Source: Meloidogyne chitwoodi
Taxonomy: Eukaryota; Nematoda; Chromadorea; Rhabditida; Meloidogynidae
Length of the DNA: 64,000 nt
Assembly (NCBI GenBank): GCA_015183035.1
Contig: JACZZP010000016.1
Location: 372,001 to 436,000 of the forward strand
Direction: 5' to 3'
Shown here: positions 1-12,100 of the stretch, piece after piece
Numbering within the stretch: position 1 is the first letter of the stretch
How the letters are laid out: every line of letters begins with the position of its first letter
Notes under the pieces: model-generated
What the model saw: the letters and a program-made list of their open reading frames with translations, nothing else
What the model was told of the DNA's origin: nothing
Databases searched by the model: none
Program-made: the position numbers and the translations under genes

Positions 1-19
1 TTTCAGCTCTTTAAAGAAA

Positions 20-3000
20 TTGGGGCTGGACGACAATGGTGAATCTGGTGGGTCAAACAACATGTCTTCAACATCGATATCGGCTTCGGCCATGGACACT
101 CCGGTGTCAAATAAAATATCGAAATCGGCTTCCGCCATGGACACTCCGGTGTCAAACAAAAAATCGGCTTCGGCCATGGACACTCCGGTGTCAAACAAAA
201 CAAAAATAAATTATGTAGAAGATCCAGTAGTTAAAATACTCTTAAAGGAAGCAGAAGAAGAAGAACGAATGGTAATAACAAAAAGTATGGAAGAATTACT
301 TTTAGATGCTTCTTAAGAAGAAATGGAATTAGATTATAATGAAGAAGAAAAAGAAGACAAAACTAATGAAGAATGGTCTCAACAACCATCAAATTGGTCT
401 AATTTAAATGAAGAAAAAGATGCTAATCCAAAAGAACAATTCGCAAATAATCCTTGGGAAGAAGTAAAGAAGAAACCAAGAAAAGAATTCTCAGAAAAAT
501 CAAAAGAAGTTGTGGAAGAAAAAAGGACTAAACGATACGTCATCTCACAAATTCAAGAGAAGAAAACTATTGCTGTGGTGCCTAATCCTGACAAACTCAC
601 AAATTGGCCGTTCTTGATTGAAGTGCCAAATGAACTCACGGATGATCTCGAAAGACCTCTCTTTCCAGGTGATTCGATCTTCATATCAGATTTTAAGTGG
701 CTTGAGGGAAAGAGGCAATTGACGAACGACACATGGTACAGAAAAGAAACGGGTCTTTTAGGATACCAAGCAACAACTCTATTCATTAAAAATGCAAGAT
801 TTGCTGAGTGGAAAACAAAAACAGGATTTGTAGTTGATTTTAAAAAGAAAGGAAGTAAATCAATGAAAATGAAAATTGCCGCCTATGGACTTGAAAGAAC
901 TTCTGCTCTGTATTCTGCACAGTGCTGGGAAGGTTTAAACATGGACAACTTGCGACAATCGGAATTTATAACAACAAAATTGGCGTCCATTCCAGCAGGA
1001 TGGATGATAGGTACTAATTATGTAGTCCCGCCTGGCAGCTCCTTTAGACTTGGAACTGAAATAATGGCGAGGGAAGAGGCGCATATACTCGCATGTGCAA
1101 CACCATTCAAAGAAAAATGGCTTTGGCTCACTCAGTCCAAATTGCCAAAAGTCTTTCCAATTGAGAAAGAATACACCTTAAAGGAAATGCAACTGGCTGA
1201 AGATATAATAGCAGCAGCACTAATGACAGCAGCAGAAAATGAAGAAGTCACAAGAATGGAAACGAGTTATATTGGAAAAGTAAAGAAATTAAAAGATGAA
1301 AAAGGAAAATTATTCTTAATTAACCACATACATAATGAGAAGGCTCATATTGCAAAAGTTCTGTCAATATGGACGAGGGACACTCCAGTTACAGCGAAAA
1401 CTGGTTTTGAAAGGAAGTCTTTTGCAAATGGATATATAAAAGAAGTCAAAAAATGTGAAAGAGATGATGGCCTACTACAAATTGAAATTCAACTAATTTT
1501 AGTAGCAAATGAAGGTCTCTACGACCATGATGAAGACTATGAAGCAATGAGCCATGACACAACAACAATAATACAAGTTGCGGAGAATGCAGGTGGATAC
1601 CGTGATCAAGCGGATACATTTGGAAAGCATATCCCGACTCAATTGATAAAAGAAGAAAAAACACCAAGAACTGAAATATTAAAGGGATTACTTGGACGTC
1701 CAGGGTCGGACGACCCCGCGGTTGGAGGCGCGATACCTAATGAGCTAGACTGCGTCAAAACTTTAAATGAAGAACAACAAAATACACTGGCCAACTTTCT
1801 GAATGAAGGCCGGGGGCGCCTGCACTTTCAGCAGGCACCCCCGGGAACCGGGAAGACACGGCTCGCATCAGTTTGCATCGCTGCAGCAGTACACAAGAAT
1901 CCTGAAACACACATACTTGCGACGGCAATGGCTAATCTTCCGATTCTAAAATAATTGAAGAAACTGAGAAAATTGAATTAGGGACTGATATGCTCGCTTT
2001 CTTCGCCTCTACAGCTCGTATAAGATATGGCGAACAAATTCTACTTCTAGAACAACATCAACTTGAAAATAAAATTAAAGGCGACTTCCAAAAACAACTG
2101 GAGGGCTCTGAAAAGAGAGATGTTGCTGACTACCTAGCCAATATAAAAGAACGACCAAGACACACTAAAGAAAGAAAAGTGGGTGAAATACTTCTGTCTC
2201 GTGAATTTAAAAACGTCATATTTGGAACCGTGCACATGTGCCTAGGAATTAAAAAAGCACACTCAACCTCAACACACTTAATAGTGGATGAAGTTACTCA
2301 GTGCGGTTTCTCAATAATTGTTCATTTAATCTGCTCAATGCCTTTGGTACAGTCAATACTACTAACAGGCGATGTCCGTCAACTTGGAACACACTTACAA
2401 GATCTGCCAAGCGTAATTCAAAGCGGATTTGGATTGGAGTCCGTCACTGCTCAGTTAGAAAAGAGTGATAGAGTCTCTGTCACGCTTCTAGAACGTTGTT
2501 ACCGGTCTCATCCAGTGATAACAGAATGTTTTAACTTCTCCTCATATGAATTGCACGGGGAGAGGGTAATTGCAGCTGTCTCAGAAGATGAGCGAATAGA
2601 ATTAACAAAAATGAAGATAAATTTACCAATTGAAGACGTGCCAATTGTTCTACTACATGTCACTGGCAGAACTGAACTTGACACCACATCATATTCGATG
2701 AGCTCACCAGAACAAACAGAAGCAGCAATAGAAATTGTTAAGGTTCTCTCCAAACACAATGCTGAAGGAATAGTCGTACTATGCTTGTACACTTATCAGG
2801 CAGAAAAGATCAGAGAAAGATTTCTAGAAGAAGATTTAAAAATAATGGTAACTACGATAGACGCCTACCAGGCGCGAGAACAGAAAATAGTAGTTGTCGT
2901 CACCACACGTTGCAAAACTCCTGGATCAATTGCGCGCGCCGACACTTCAGATTTTCTAAAGGACAAAGGAAGAGCCACGGTTGCACTGTCCAGATCTCAA

Positions 3001-3312
3001 AGTGGATTGGTGCTGATCTCCGACTTTAACGCCATACAAGAAGGAGTGGTGTGGAAGCGGTTCGTTCAACAAGCAACGAAACATACGCCAATAGTAAGTG
3101 AAAATTACCTAAATGTAATGGAAAGCAGTACTCCTAAAAGAGGAAGCAATGGAGTACTGCTAGACAGAAGAGGAAGATCAATCGAAGAACTGAACCTGGT
3201 GGAAATGGCTACTAGGGAAATAAACAAGAAAGAGCAGAGAGAAAGAACTGGTCGAGAATGTATGAAATGTGGCAAATATGGGCACTTGGCTCGAGATTGC
3301 AGAAGAAACTGA
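20..3312 (+). pseudogene. SF1 (UPF1/DNA2-like) helicase with C-terminal CCHC zinc knuckle, intronless, two lesions
   Basis: Three open segments (20-316, 323-1954, 1990-3312) make one helicase. The first two share a frame and are separated by a single TAA at 314-316; the last is offset, needing a one-base frameshift near 1940-1960. Visible SF1 motifs: a Q-motif-like LNEEQQNTLANFL, Walker A PPGTGKT (about 1837-1857), DEVTQ as motif II, TGDVRQLG (III), ERCYRSHP (IV), TIDAYQAREQ (V) and VALSRSQSG (VI). The C-terminus has CMKCGKYGHLARDC, a retroviral-type CCHC knuckle that binds single-stranded nucleic acid. The acidic N-terminus carries three ASAMDTPVSNK repeats. It has no introns and is clearly GC-richer than its surroundings, unlike every other gene here, which suggests a retrocopy or mobile-element cargo. 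The 5' end may continue left of the window. Helicase identity is firm; whether it is dead, or the lesions are sequence errors, is not. Confidence 0.8.
79..200 (+). repeat. Three in-frame coding repeats at the helicase N-terminus
   Basis: Three direct copies of a unit of about 33-45 bp with the core GGCCATGGACACTCCGGTGT encode SASAMDTPVSNK three times. Units differ by a few bases and by spacer codons (ISK, K). The mirrored reading on the other strand is a shadow. Confidence 0.85.
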
Positions 3313-3493
3313 AGCCAGAACTCGGGGCACGTGGTATGAAGTAAAACGGTGGTAGGTGAAAAATAAATTAAAAATAAAAATGGGAAAAATTGATTTGGAA
3401 AATTAGAGTTAAGAAATTTGGGAACTAAGACCAGGGACGGTCTTCCCCGGGGTTGGAGATGTAAGGCAGACTTTGATCCTGCCAGGCCAAAGA

Positions 3494-3865
3494 TGGAAAG
3501 ATAAGAAAGGGGATGAACAAAGTCCCAGCATATAAGGAAATAGAAGCAGGGAAAATAAGTCACTCTGAAAAAGTCACTTTGCAAAGTCACTCTGTGAGAA
3601 CTCCGCTGATCAATTGCAAGCGTAGAGTAAACATCCAAGCGCTTCCCGGGAAGTCGGCCTCGACGCCGACCAACTAATATATAACAGAAAGGCCTCCCTT
3701 CCACGCTCCCTCTAGCTTATATGCCTGCATCGACCTTGGGGATATTAACACCTTTGGGAACAACAATAAACAGCACCTTTGGGGCCCCAAACATCGGGGA
3801 TACTTTATACAACATCGCACGCCACAACGGGACCTATAACATCATTCCATCAAGGGCCCAACAAG
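3494..3865 (+). repeat. Possible 3' LTR-like segment downstream of the helicase
   Basis: After the helicase stop there is a purine-rich run (GATAAGAAAGGGGA, about 3499-3513), then a GC-richer stretch with a TATA-like AATATATAAC (about 3676) and AATAAAC (about 3766), ending near GGGCCCAACA at 3862. This order (polypurine tract, TATA, polyA signal, terminal CA) resembles a 3' LTR. No matching 5' copy is in the window and no target duplication was found, so it could also be ordinary 3' flank. Confidence 0.3.
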
Positions 3866-3879
3866 CTTTACTATATTTT

Positions 3880-5800
3880 TAAAATATTTTTTGTTAATTT
3901 ATTTATTTTTAATTAATCCTTCGTGTTTTTTTTCTTTTAATTTCTTTCATCATTATAGCAGCCTTTTTGTTTTTAATTAATTGACTTTACGTAAGGTTGT
4001 TCTTCATTATGTTTAGGATGTGTTCTTTCAGAACGAACAGCTTAAATTAATAAATTAAATAAAACAGATAAGGGATTTGGTGCAAAATTCATTTTAGGAA
4101 TAAATTTTTAAATATTTTTTAAAAATTTTTCGGACTTTTTAGGTATTGTTAATAAATATTAAAAAAATTTGTTATTAATTGACTCTCAATGCTTTTTATT
4201 TTTAAATTATTAAAAAATACAAATGTAAATAAAAACAAACCAATAGAAGAATAAATATTAGTCAAAAACATAGCAAAAATGAATATAAAAATTAAATGAA
4301 TATTCATATTTTATTGAAGGTAATTTATTATTATTATTTTTTTTTTAATATATTTATTATTCTCCGACTTTATATAATATTTATTTATTTTTAAAGAGAA
4401 ATAAATTTTAATATTTTTTGCAAAAGTTATTTTTTTAAAGCTAAATAAATTAATTTAGAGAGAATATTTATTTAATTTGCATTTTAATTTTTTATATGGA
4501 AATAAAATATTAATAAAATTTATTTAAAAATAAATTTAATTTATTTTTGGAAAATTTTGGAAAATTTTTATAATAAATAATAAATTATTTTATTTTATCT
4601 ATTTTTAAAATATATGTTAAAATGATTTTTGTTGTTATTTAGGCATTCTGTAGGAACATATACAATTAAAAAAAATATTTTTTTTTTTGCAAACTAAATT
4701 ATTTATTTAAATTTTTATGATTAAAAAACTTGATAATAAATATTTTAAAATATTTTTATAAAAAAATGGAATTTAATTTAATCAAAGTCTTGCCTTAAAA
4801 AAGTGTTCATAACAAAATTGCTTATTTTTCTCAAGGAAAAATGTTTGTTTACCTTCAAGATGTTTTATTTTTATGATATTCTAAAAAATATTTATTAACA
4901 GAATCTGCAACAAAGAATTTTTTATTTAAAAAATAAAAAATTTTCTAATTTTATTTAAATAATTTTTAAAAATTATTTAAGTATTGATTTTAATAAAATT
5001 TTCTTTCTCTAATTATTTAGAGAAATTTTGTCAGCGAAAATTTAAACGTAAAAATAATTTTTTAAAGTGCATTGACGTTAATAAACGAAATTTTAAAAAT
5101 TATTAACCTTTTTAGTGTCTGGACAGATTGCCCATTGGACAAATTTTTAATTAATAAATTTTTTGTAATAAAAGTAAAAATTGTTTTTTCTTTTCCATCT
5201 CTCGTTGGCTTTTGGTACATGCGTTATTCTACGGCGCAAATTACAACAAAATAATTAATTAAGCGAAGAAAATTGAAGAGCATCCGCGATAATCACCTGA
5301 AAAAAACTTACTCCCCTCTATGGTTCTTCGCTTTTCAAGGACCTGTACCTTGTTCCAAAGTTGTTTCCGCGGATTAATTTTGTTTCATTCAACTCAGCTC
5401 GAAGAGTTCTTTCGAATGATATATAATTTGGTAGTTTTAAAAAATCCAGTATTCGACAGGTTTACACTCGTAATTAATTTTTTATAGTAAAAATTTAATT
5501 TTTTAAATTTTTTTTAAACTAAATTTTTATTCGGAACCGCAAAAGTCGGGGCCGCAAATGTCAAAATAGGGGTGAGCCGCAAATGTCTGGGCCGCAAGTG
5601 TCTGAGCCGCAAATGTCTCAGCCGAAATTGTCGCATCACCTTAGATTTTATATTTAATAAATATTAAACTTTAATTCTTAATTCCTTTAAAATATTTTAT
5701 TTTAATTAATTTTTCTCCAATTTTTATTTTAAATTTAATATTTTTTAACTTAAATGGCATTTATTTTACTTTTTTTTTCAAATTTATTTATTGATTGTGA
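3880..5800. other. AT-rich spacer shared with the region upstream of copy B
   Basis: No gene seen. The stretch 4380-5240 closely matches 17990-19600 (same order of motifs, e.g. AAGCTAAATAAATTAATTTAG and GTGTCTGGACAGATTGCCCA), so about 1 kb of upstream DNA was duplicated together with the PAP-like gene. At 5275-5420 lies a moderately GC-richer insert related to the hairpin repeat family at 41.1, 56.8, 59.3 and 61.8 kb. Confidence 0.6.
5531..5635. repeat. Short degenerate tandem repeat, GCCGCAAATGTCT-like unit
   Basis: About six imperfect copies of a 15-18 bp unit (GCCGCAAATGTCTGG and variants). Absent at the matching position upstream of copies B and C, so specific to the copy A flank. Confidence 0.7.
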
Positions 5801-6175
5801 ATTAGAGACCGGCAAAATCGCGTTTCCGGAATTCCGCTCGCGCCTATCTCTAATTTGAGTCGTTGCCCTCATTCTCTAGGCATAGCCAAATTAATTGAAA
5901 ATCTTCTCTTTTCTCTCTTCTTTCCAATCTTCTTTCTCTCTTTTTCCATTTATGAATCAATATCCATCGAAAAAAGCCAACCCACCAAATTTAAATTTTT
6001 TTTACTTAAGTTGAGGGAAAAGAAAAATTTTTCATTTTTTAATTTTAGCATAGCATAGCGAAATAAAAAAAATCTTCCGAAGGTAAGACAGATACTCCAA
6101 AAGAAAAAGAGAAAATGCCAAAATACCTGTCCTCAAAAATTTTTTTTAAAAAAAGTTAATTATTTTCAGAAGAAA
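5795..6175 (+). promoter_or_regulatory. Conserved 5' flank and 5'-UTR intron of copy A
   Basis: A block conserved upstream of all three tandem genes. It contains a GC-rich 50-60 bp segment flanked by inverted ATTAGAGA/TCTCTAAT (5800-5855), then TTTATGAATCAATAT, a CTTAAGTTGAGG stretch, AGCATAGCATAGC, and a donor-like AAG|GTAAGA at 6083. An acceptor TATTTTCAG ends at 6169, eight bases before the ATG at 6177. The simplest reading is a promoter plus untranslated first exon and a 5'-UTR intron 6083-6169. TTTTCAG would also serve as a spliced-leader trans-splice site. Confidence 0.5.
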
Positions 6176-6176
6176 A

Positions 6177-9100
6177 ATGTATTCAATTATTTTTATTTTT
6201 CTTTTAATACCAATAAATGTGCATCCTATGTTATATAGAGTTAAAAAATTTAAACGTAATTTTTAAATAAATTATTAAAAATAAAATTTTATTTTTAATA
6301 TTTAAATTATCTATATATTCTTCAATGTATTCACTTTTAGAAATCTTTACTGGGTCGTCTAAAGAAATTATTTTACTGAAAAATCCTCTACATACAAAAT
6401 TATTGGAATCAATATTAGAAAAAGAATACACCAATTTATTAACAAGTTCTGAAGATCAAATTGAAAGTTATAGGAAAACAATAGTTTTTGTATCACTTTT
6501 ACATTTGGTCAAAAAGGCTGAGGATAAATTTGCGAAAAATAAAGGATTGATTAAAGATATTGAAGATAGGTATTTTTGGAATTTTTATTGTAGTTTAAGG
6601 TAGCATTTGTCGTTCCGAGTCACGTTTCAGAGTCTTAGTGTATTATAACATATTTTCCCGTAAAAAATGCTAAACAGCATTAACTAATGTAATTCAATAA
6701 ACTTGCGAAATAAAAATAAATAAATTAATTTTAATACAGTATAACAGAAGAAAACTTAAACATATACATTGAAAAACAAGAGATTGTTCAAAAGCAATGG
6801 ATTTGCTTATTTCTTCGATGTCGTAATATTCTTGCAGAAAATATTTCCTCGAAAATATTAAAAAAAAGAATTAAATACATGAAGAAAACAGATTTTGACT
6901 GTTTTATTGATAAAGGAATAGAAGATTCTCTTGCTTTTCCAGAAAATATTGAAATTATGAAAGAGGCTAAATTTTTGCTTTTTGATAAATATTTAATGAA
7001 GGATGGTTCAAATTTTAAAAAATTTTTGAGGTATATTTTAATATATTTTTAATATATCGTCAAGGTCTGCGGTTTTGAAAGAGTCCCCCATTTCTTTCAA
7101 AAAATTTTTTTTTACTCGCGCCAAACAAAGTTGCGCCGAAATTATCGTTCACAATTATGCACCCTTTATTAATAGAGTTATCTTCATTTTACCTTTTATT
7201 ATAATTCAAATAATGTTAAAAATATTTTAGTGATCACCCCAACAAAAATGAACTTTTCTTTAGACGGTAAATGTGTAGTTGGCTATCTACCTTTCCGCAA
7301 AGGACATTTGCAGTTTGCATGCGCTCTTTGCATTTTTAGCGTTAGGAGAATCGCACTCTTATTTTTCCTTTTCCATTATAGTATTCTTTTGGCATAGAGG
7401 GAAAATAAAAATAATTAATAATAAAGTGAAAATATATTTATTTTATAAATGATCAAAGATTATAGATTTTAGACATGGCTTTGTTTTATAAGTATAAATA
7501 TGTACATAATAGAATTTTTTTAACATTTTCATTAAACTTCAAATATGTCCTTTTCTTGCCCAACTAATAAATCCTCGAAAAAAATCTGGATTCAATTTTT
7601 CGACGATCAAACTCGATATTGAATCAAGGAAAAAATCCAATTTTAATTATTGAATATTTACAAAGGTTCCGATTATTGAAGACTACTTTGATCATTTATA
7701 AAATAAATATATTTTCACTTTATTATTAATTATTTTTATTTTCCCTCTATGCAAAAAGAATACTATAATGGAAAAGGAAAAATAAGAGTGCGATTCTCCT
7801 AACGCTAAAAATGCAAAGAGCGCATGCAAACTGCAAATGTCCTTTGCGGAAAGGTAGATAGCCAACTACACATTTACCTCTTTAGACTTTTAAATGAATT
7901 TGGGAATGAACATTTTAACATTTTAGTGAATAAATATACAAATTTATTTATTGTTGAACAAGGTTATTTTTTATTAAAAGATTTCTAATAAAATAATTTT
8001 TCTCAGGATTGAAAATTATTTACACAGATTACTTTATTAATTCTGATAATATTATTATAAAATGGCGAGCAAAATTTTATATCGAATATAAAAGTTTTTC
8101 TGATTGGATGGATCATTTTCTTTATTTAATTCGACGTATAAAATTGTTTTAATTAATTTAAAATAAGAATTTTAATTTTAGAATATTATAAAAAATTTTA
8201 TACAAATTTTTTCGTTAATTGGAAAAAATTACCATTAAGTTATTGGTTAGGTGAAGATTTAAATAAAAAATACATTGTTCATTCACAATGGGCAGATGAG
8301 GATGAAATTGAAGAAGAAATGCTGGTAAATTAATTTTTATAAAAAGATCAATTAGAGTCTAAAATATTGTATCAATTTTTATGTTCAGAAGAATTTCCTT
8401 TATTTAAAAGAATATGCTAAATTTTATCATTCAACGCCTTCTTTTTTACAAACAGTAAAATTCTGTGCACTTCTTGGTCTAGAATATATTAATTCAAATC
8501 AAGAATATAATTATGAAAAATATTTAAGATCAAAACAAATAGCAGATGATAATTATAAACTTGAAAATTTTATCGATTCTTGTATTAATATTGAGTTAAA
8601 AAACGAAAATAAAGAGCTTAGACTTGTAGAAGAACAAAATATGCATTATGAAAGATTGATCGATCTGTTATTGGAAAACGATTTTAAAAACTTGGAAAAT
8701 TTAATTGCAAAATATCAATGTAAGTTAATTTTGTGAATTTCAATAAATTATCTCAAGGTGGTAAGCAGCGATTGGAAAGTTCCAAAATTTCGTGTAGAAC
8801 CGGTTACTAGTTCCGGAACTTGTTTTGAATTTTCATAGTTCCAGTTCCGAAACTAGTTTGCCTTAGGGAACTAGTTTCGGAACCGGTTTCAAGGCAGTTC
8901 CAGACATCAATTAGTTCCATATTTCAAGAAATTTGGTGGTTCCAGTTCCGGAACTGGAACTTTCCGATTGCTGGTGGTAAGCATGGAATTTATTTTCATA
9001 TAAATCATGTCTGTAAATTTACCTTTTATTCCCTTTATTTTTAAAAAAGAAAGATCATAAAAATATATTTAACACATTTTATTTAGCCAACTCGCTTAAT

Positions 9101-12100
9101 AAACTAATTGGTAATCTGAATTCAGAAAAATTCTTTACAGAACTAGAACAACTAAAAGAGGAGAAATTTAAAAATAAAAATAATAGATCACTTTATAAAA
9201 ATTTTAAAAATAGCAATATTAAAACAACTTTCCCAACGCCGTTTAAACATAAAGAAGTTTGTTTTTATTTATAAAATATTTTTATATATTTTTTTTCTAA
9301 AAATATAAATTACCCTTAAGATTATTTTTCAATACAACCCCGACAATGATCTTTGACGGGAAACCTTCATAGGTAGAGTCGAGGGACTTTCAATTTTTCA
9401 GTGGCGGGTATCGTTGAAATTGTGGCATTTTAGGGATCTACGGAATCCAAGATTATTATGATTTAGAAAGCACTCTAGTTGGGATAATTATTTAAATGTT
9501 GTAAAGATGATTTTCTTTATTTTTATGTCCTATCGGAATATTAACTTTTAATAAACTAATTTATATATTTTAGTCAATTACATCAACAAGTGGATCTAAT
9601 GTAATTTTTTAAATAATAATAATTTAATTACATTTATTTAAGTATATTGAAGAAAATATAGTAGAAACTGCTGGAGAAGATGTTGAGGAACATGAAGAAT
9701 ATTATGATCCAGAACAATATTATAATCCTTTTGAACCTACTGAAATTACTACCTATCAATCAGAACAATCATTTGAACATGGATCTCAAGATCAAAATTT
9801 AAGTACTTCTAGAGGTATAAATTAATAATTAAAAAAGGTTATTTTAGACAGGAGCAGGCCAGTCTGCCGCAAGGCTGATATGCTGCAGGGCTATAACTTT
9901 ATCTATAAATATAGAATCCTGCGGCAATTGGTACCATTCTAAGCAACTCGTCAAGACAAATCGAATGATACCAGTTGCCGCAAGATTCTATAATTATAGA
10001 TGAAGTTATAGCTCTGCGGCATATCGGCCTTGCGGCAGATCGGGGTGTACCCATTTTAAACCTTATAAATTTATTATTAATTTAACAAAAATATTTTTAA
10101 AAGGTCAAAAGTCGAAGAAAAGACAAAAGGATAAAAAACAAAAGGATATAGTAGAACAATTTGAGGATTTACCTTTTAACGAGGAGGAAGAAGACTATGA
10201 TAGCCCCATTAATTACATAGATAGTGAATTTTCAATTGAACAAAATGAATGGGAAGCATTTGCAAATTTACAAAGTAATTAATTTAAATAATATTTAATT
10301 TATTAATGCTTTTTTAAATTTTATTAAGATATATTCGTAATGACAAAAAGAGAAGGAAATATAAATAGAATGTTAAAAACAATGGAAGATTATTTAACAA
10401 CTTTATATTTTATACGTTTAAATCATATTGAAAAATTTAAAAATAATAAAAATGAATTACTTGATTATGAAGAAAAATTATTTTTAAATATTTTTGTTTT
10501 GGTTAAAAATATTGAAGAAAAAATAATTAGTACAAGTTTAATTATTAAAACAAATTTTATAGAAATAAATAAAAATAATAATATAAAAAAACAATTAGAT
10601 CTATTTTATAAAAGATGGTACAAGTTAAAAAAAAAATATTTTGAGAATTTTGAAATAAATAAACCCTTTGAAAATAAACTTGATAATTATATTTTTTTGC
10701 TGAACAAATTAAATAAAATTCATTTTGCTTTGTTTAAATTACCTCATTCGTTTTTGAATATTAATAATATTAATGAAGCATTTAATGAAAATGAAGAAAG
10801 GTTGGAATTTATTTTAAAGTTTTTTATTCATTTTTCACTACATTAAAGTTGCAACTTTTTCATAACAAAGTTTATTCACTTTTATCAGAATACCGTAATC
10901 TTTAACCTTAAGGATGAGTAAAATGTTGCAAATTGAGCAGAAATTAGGAATATATTTGGGTCTAAAGTTATATGGGTGTAGTTTCCTTATTTCCTGAACT
11001 GACGAAAAAGCCGATCGGTTCGTATATTCTTCTTGAACAGATAACCTTAATTAAATTAGCAACTTGTGCTTTAAAAAAATAAAATTAAAAGATTAAAATA
11101 ATAATTTAAATTTAGTTATGATTATTCGAACGAAATATATAATTTACATTTTAACAATTTTGTTTTATTGTTTTCAAGAAAAGTTGAAATTACCTCCAAT
11201 TATATGCGTATTTCAAGTGAAAACTTTGAAAATTTTAACATTTTTATTGACACAAATGGAAATATTGAAAATACATTTTTTAAAGATATTTTAATTTTTT
11301 TAGAGCGTTATCAAAAAGTTAATTTAAAAAATTTTATTGATGAATTTATTTCATCGATTGAAAAATTTAAAATATTATTATCGCAACAAACTTTGGGTAT
11401 GTTTATTAAAATATTTATTAATATATATTTTTTTTTAAATTGTTTAAATATTAGTTCTCCTTTCTAATAAAATTTATACCTGCAAAAATCAAAAAATTCC
11501 CGTTTTTTTGAAATTCCCGACCAAAAAATCGTCGGGAAATATATGAACCGTGCCGGTGCTATCCTTTATTCACTAATAATAAATTTATTTATTTAAATTT
11601 AAAGATAATAATATGCAACAATGTAATCCTTCAATGACTTCAGAAAATGATTGCCTTAGTCCAATTTATTATGAACTTAGTCAATATTCAATTAATTCTC
11701 ATAATTCTTATGCTAATGAAAAGGTTTGATCTTGTAAAATTTTATTAAATTATTTTTAGTTGTTAAATTATCTGGCAATGAGCCATTTGAACAATGAACA
11801 TACAATTGAAAGAAGAAATGCTGCTAAAAAATGGATTTACAGGATTGTTGAAAAATGGATCAGAACGGTGCATCCTAACTATTCAGGTTTTTTGTTAAAT
11901 TAAAATAATTTTTAAATTTTTTTCAAACTTTATTTTTTAAGATGGTTTATCAATGATAGTTGGTGGATCTAATTTAATCGGAGCAGACCTTGAAAATTCT
12001 GATTTGGATATTATTTTTATTCTTCCAATGAAGTATTTGGGAATTCAAGAAATTTTAAAATGTGGATTATGCCGAAACAAACGTAGTCGGAATAAAAGAA

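Noticed and set aside
3105..3704. 199-residue open frame on the minus strand over the helicase 3' end
   Set aside because: Shadow of the helicase reading frame and the GC-richer tail; no domain, no start context.
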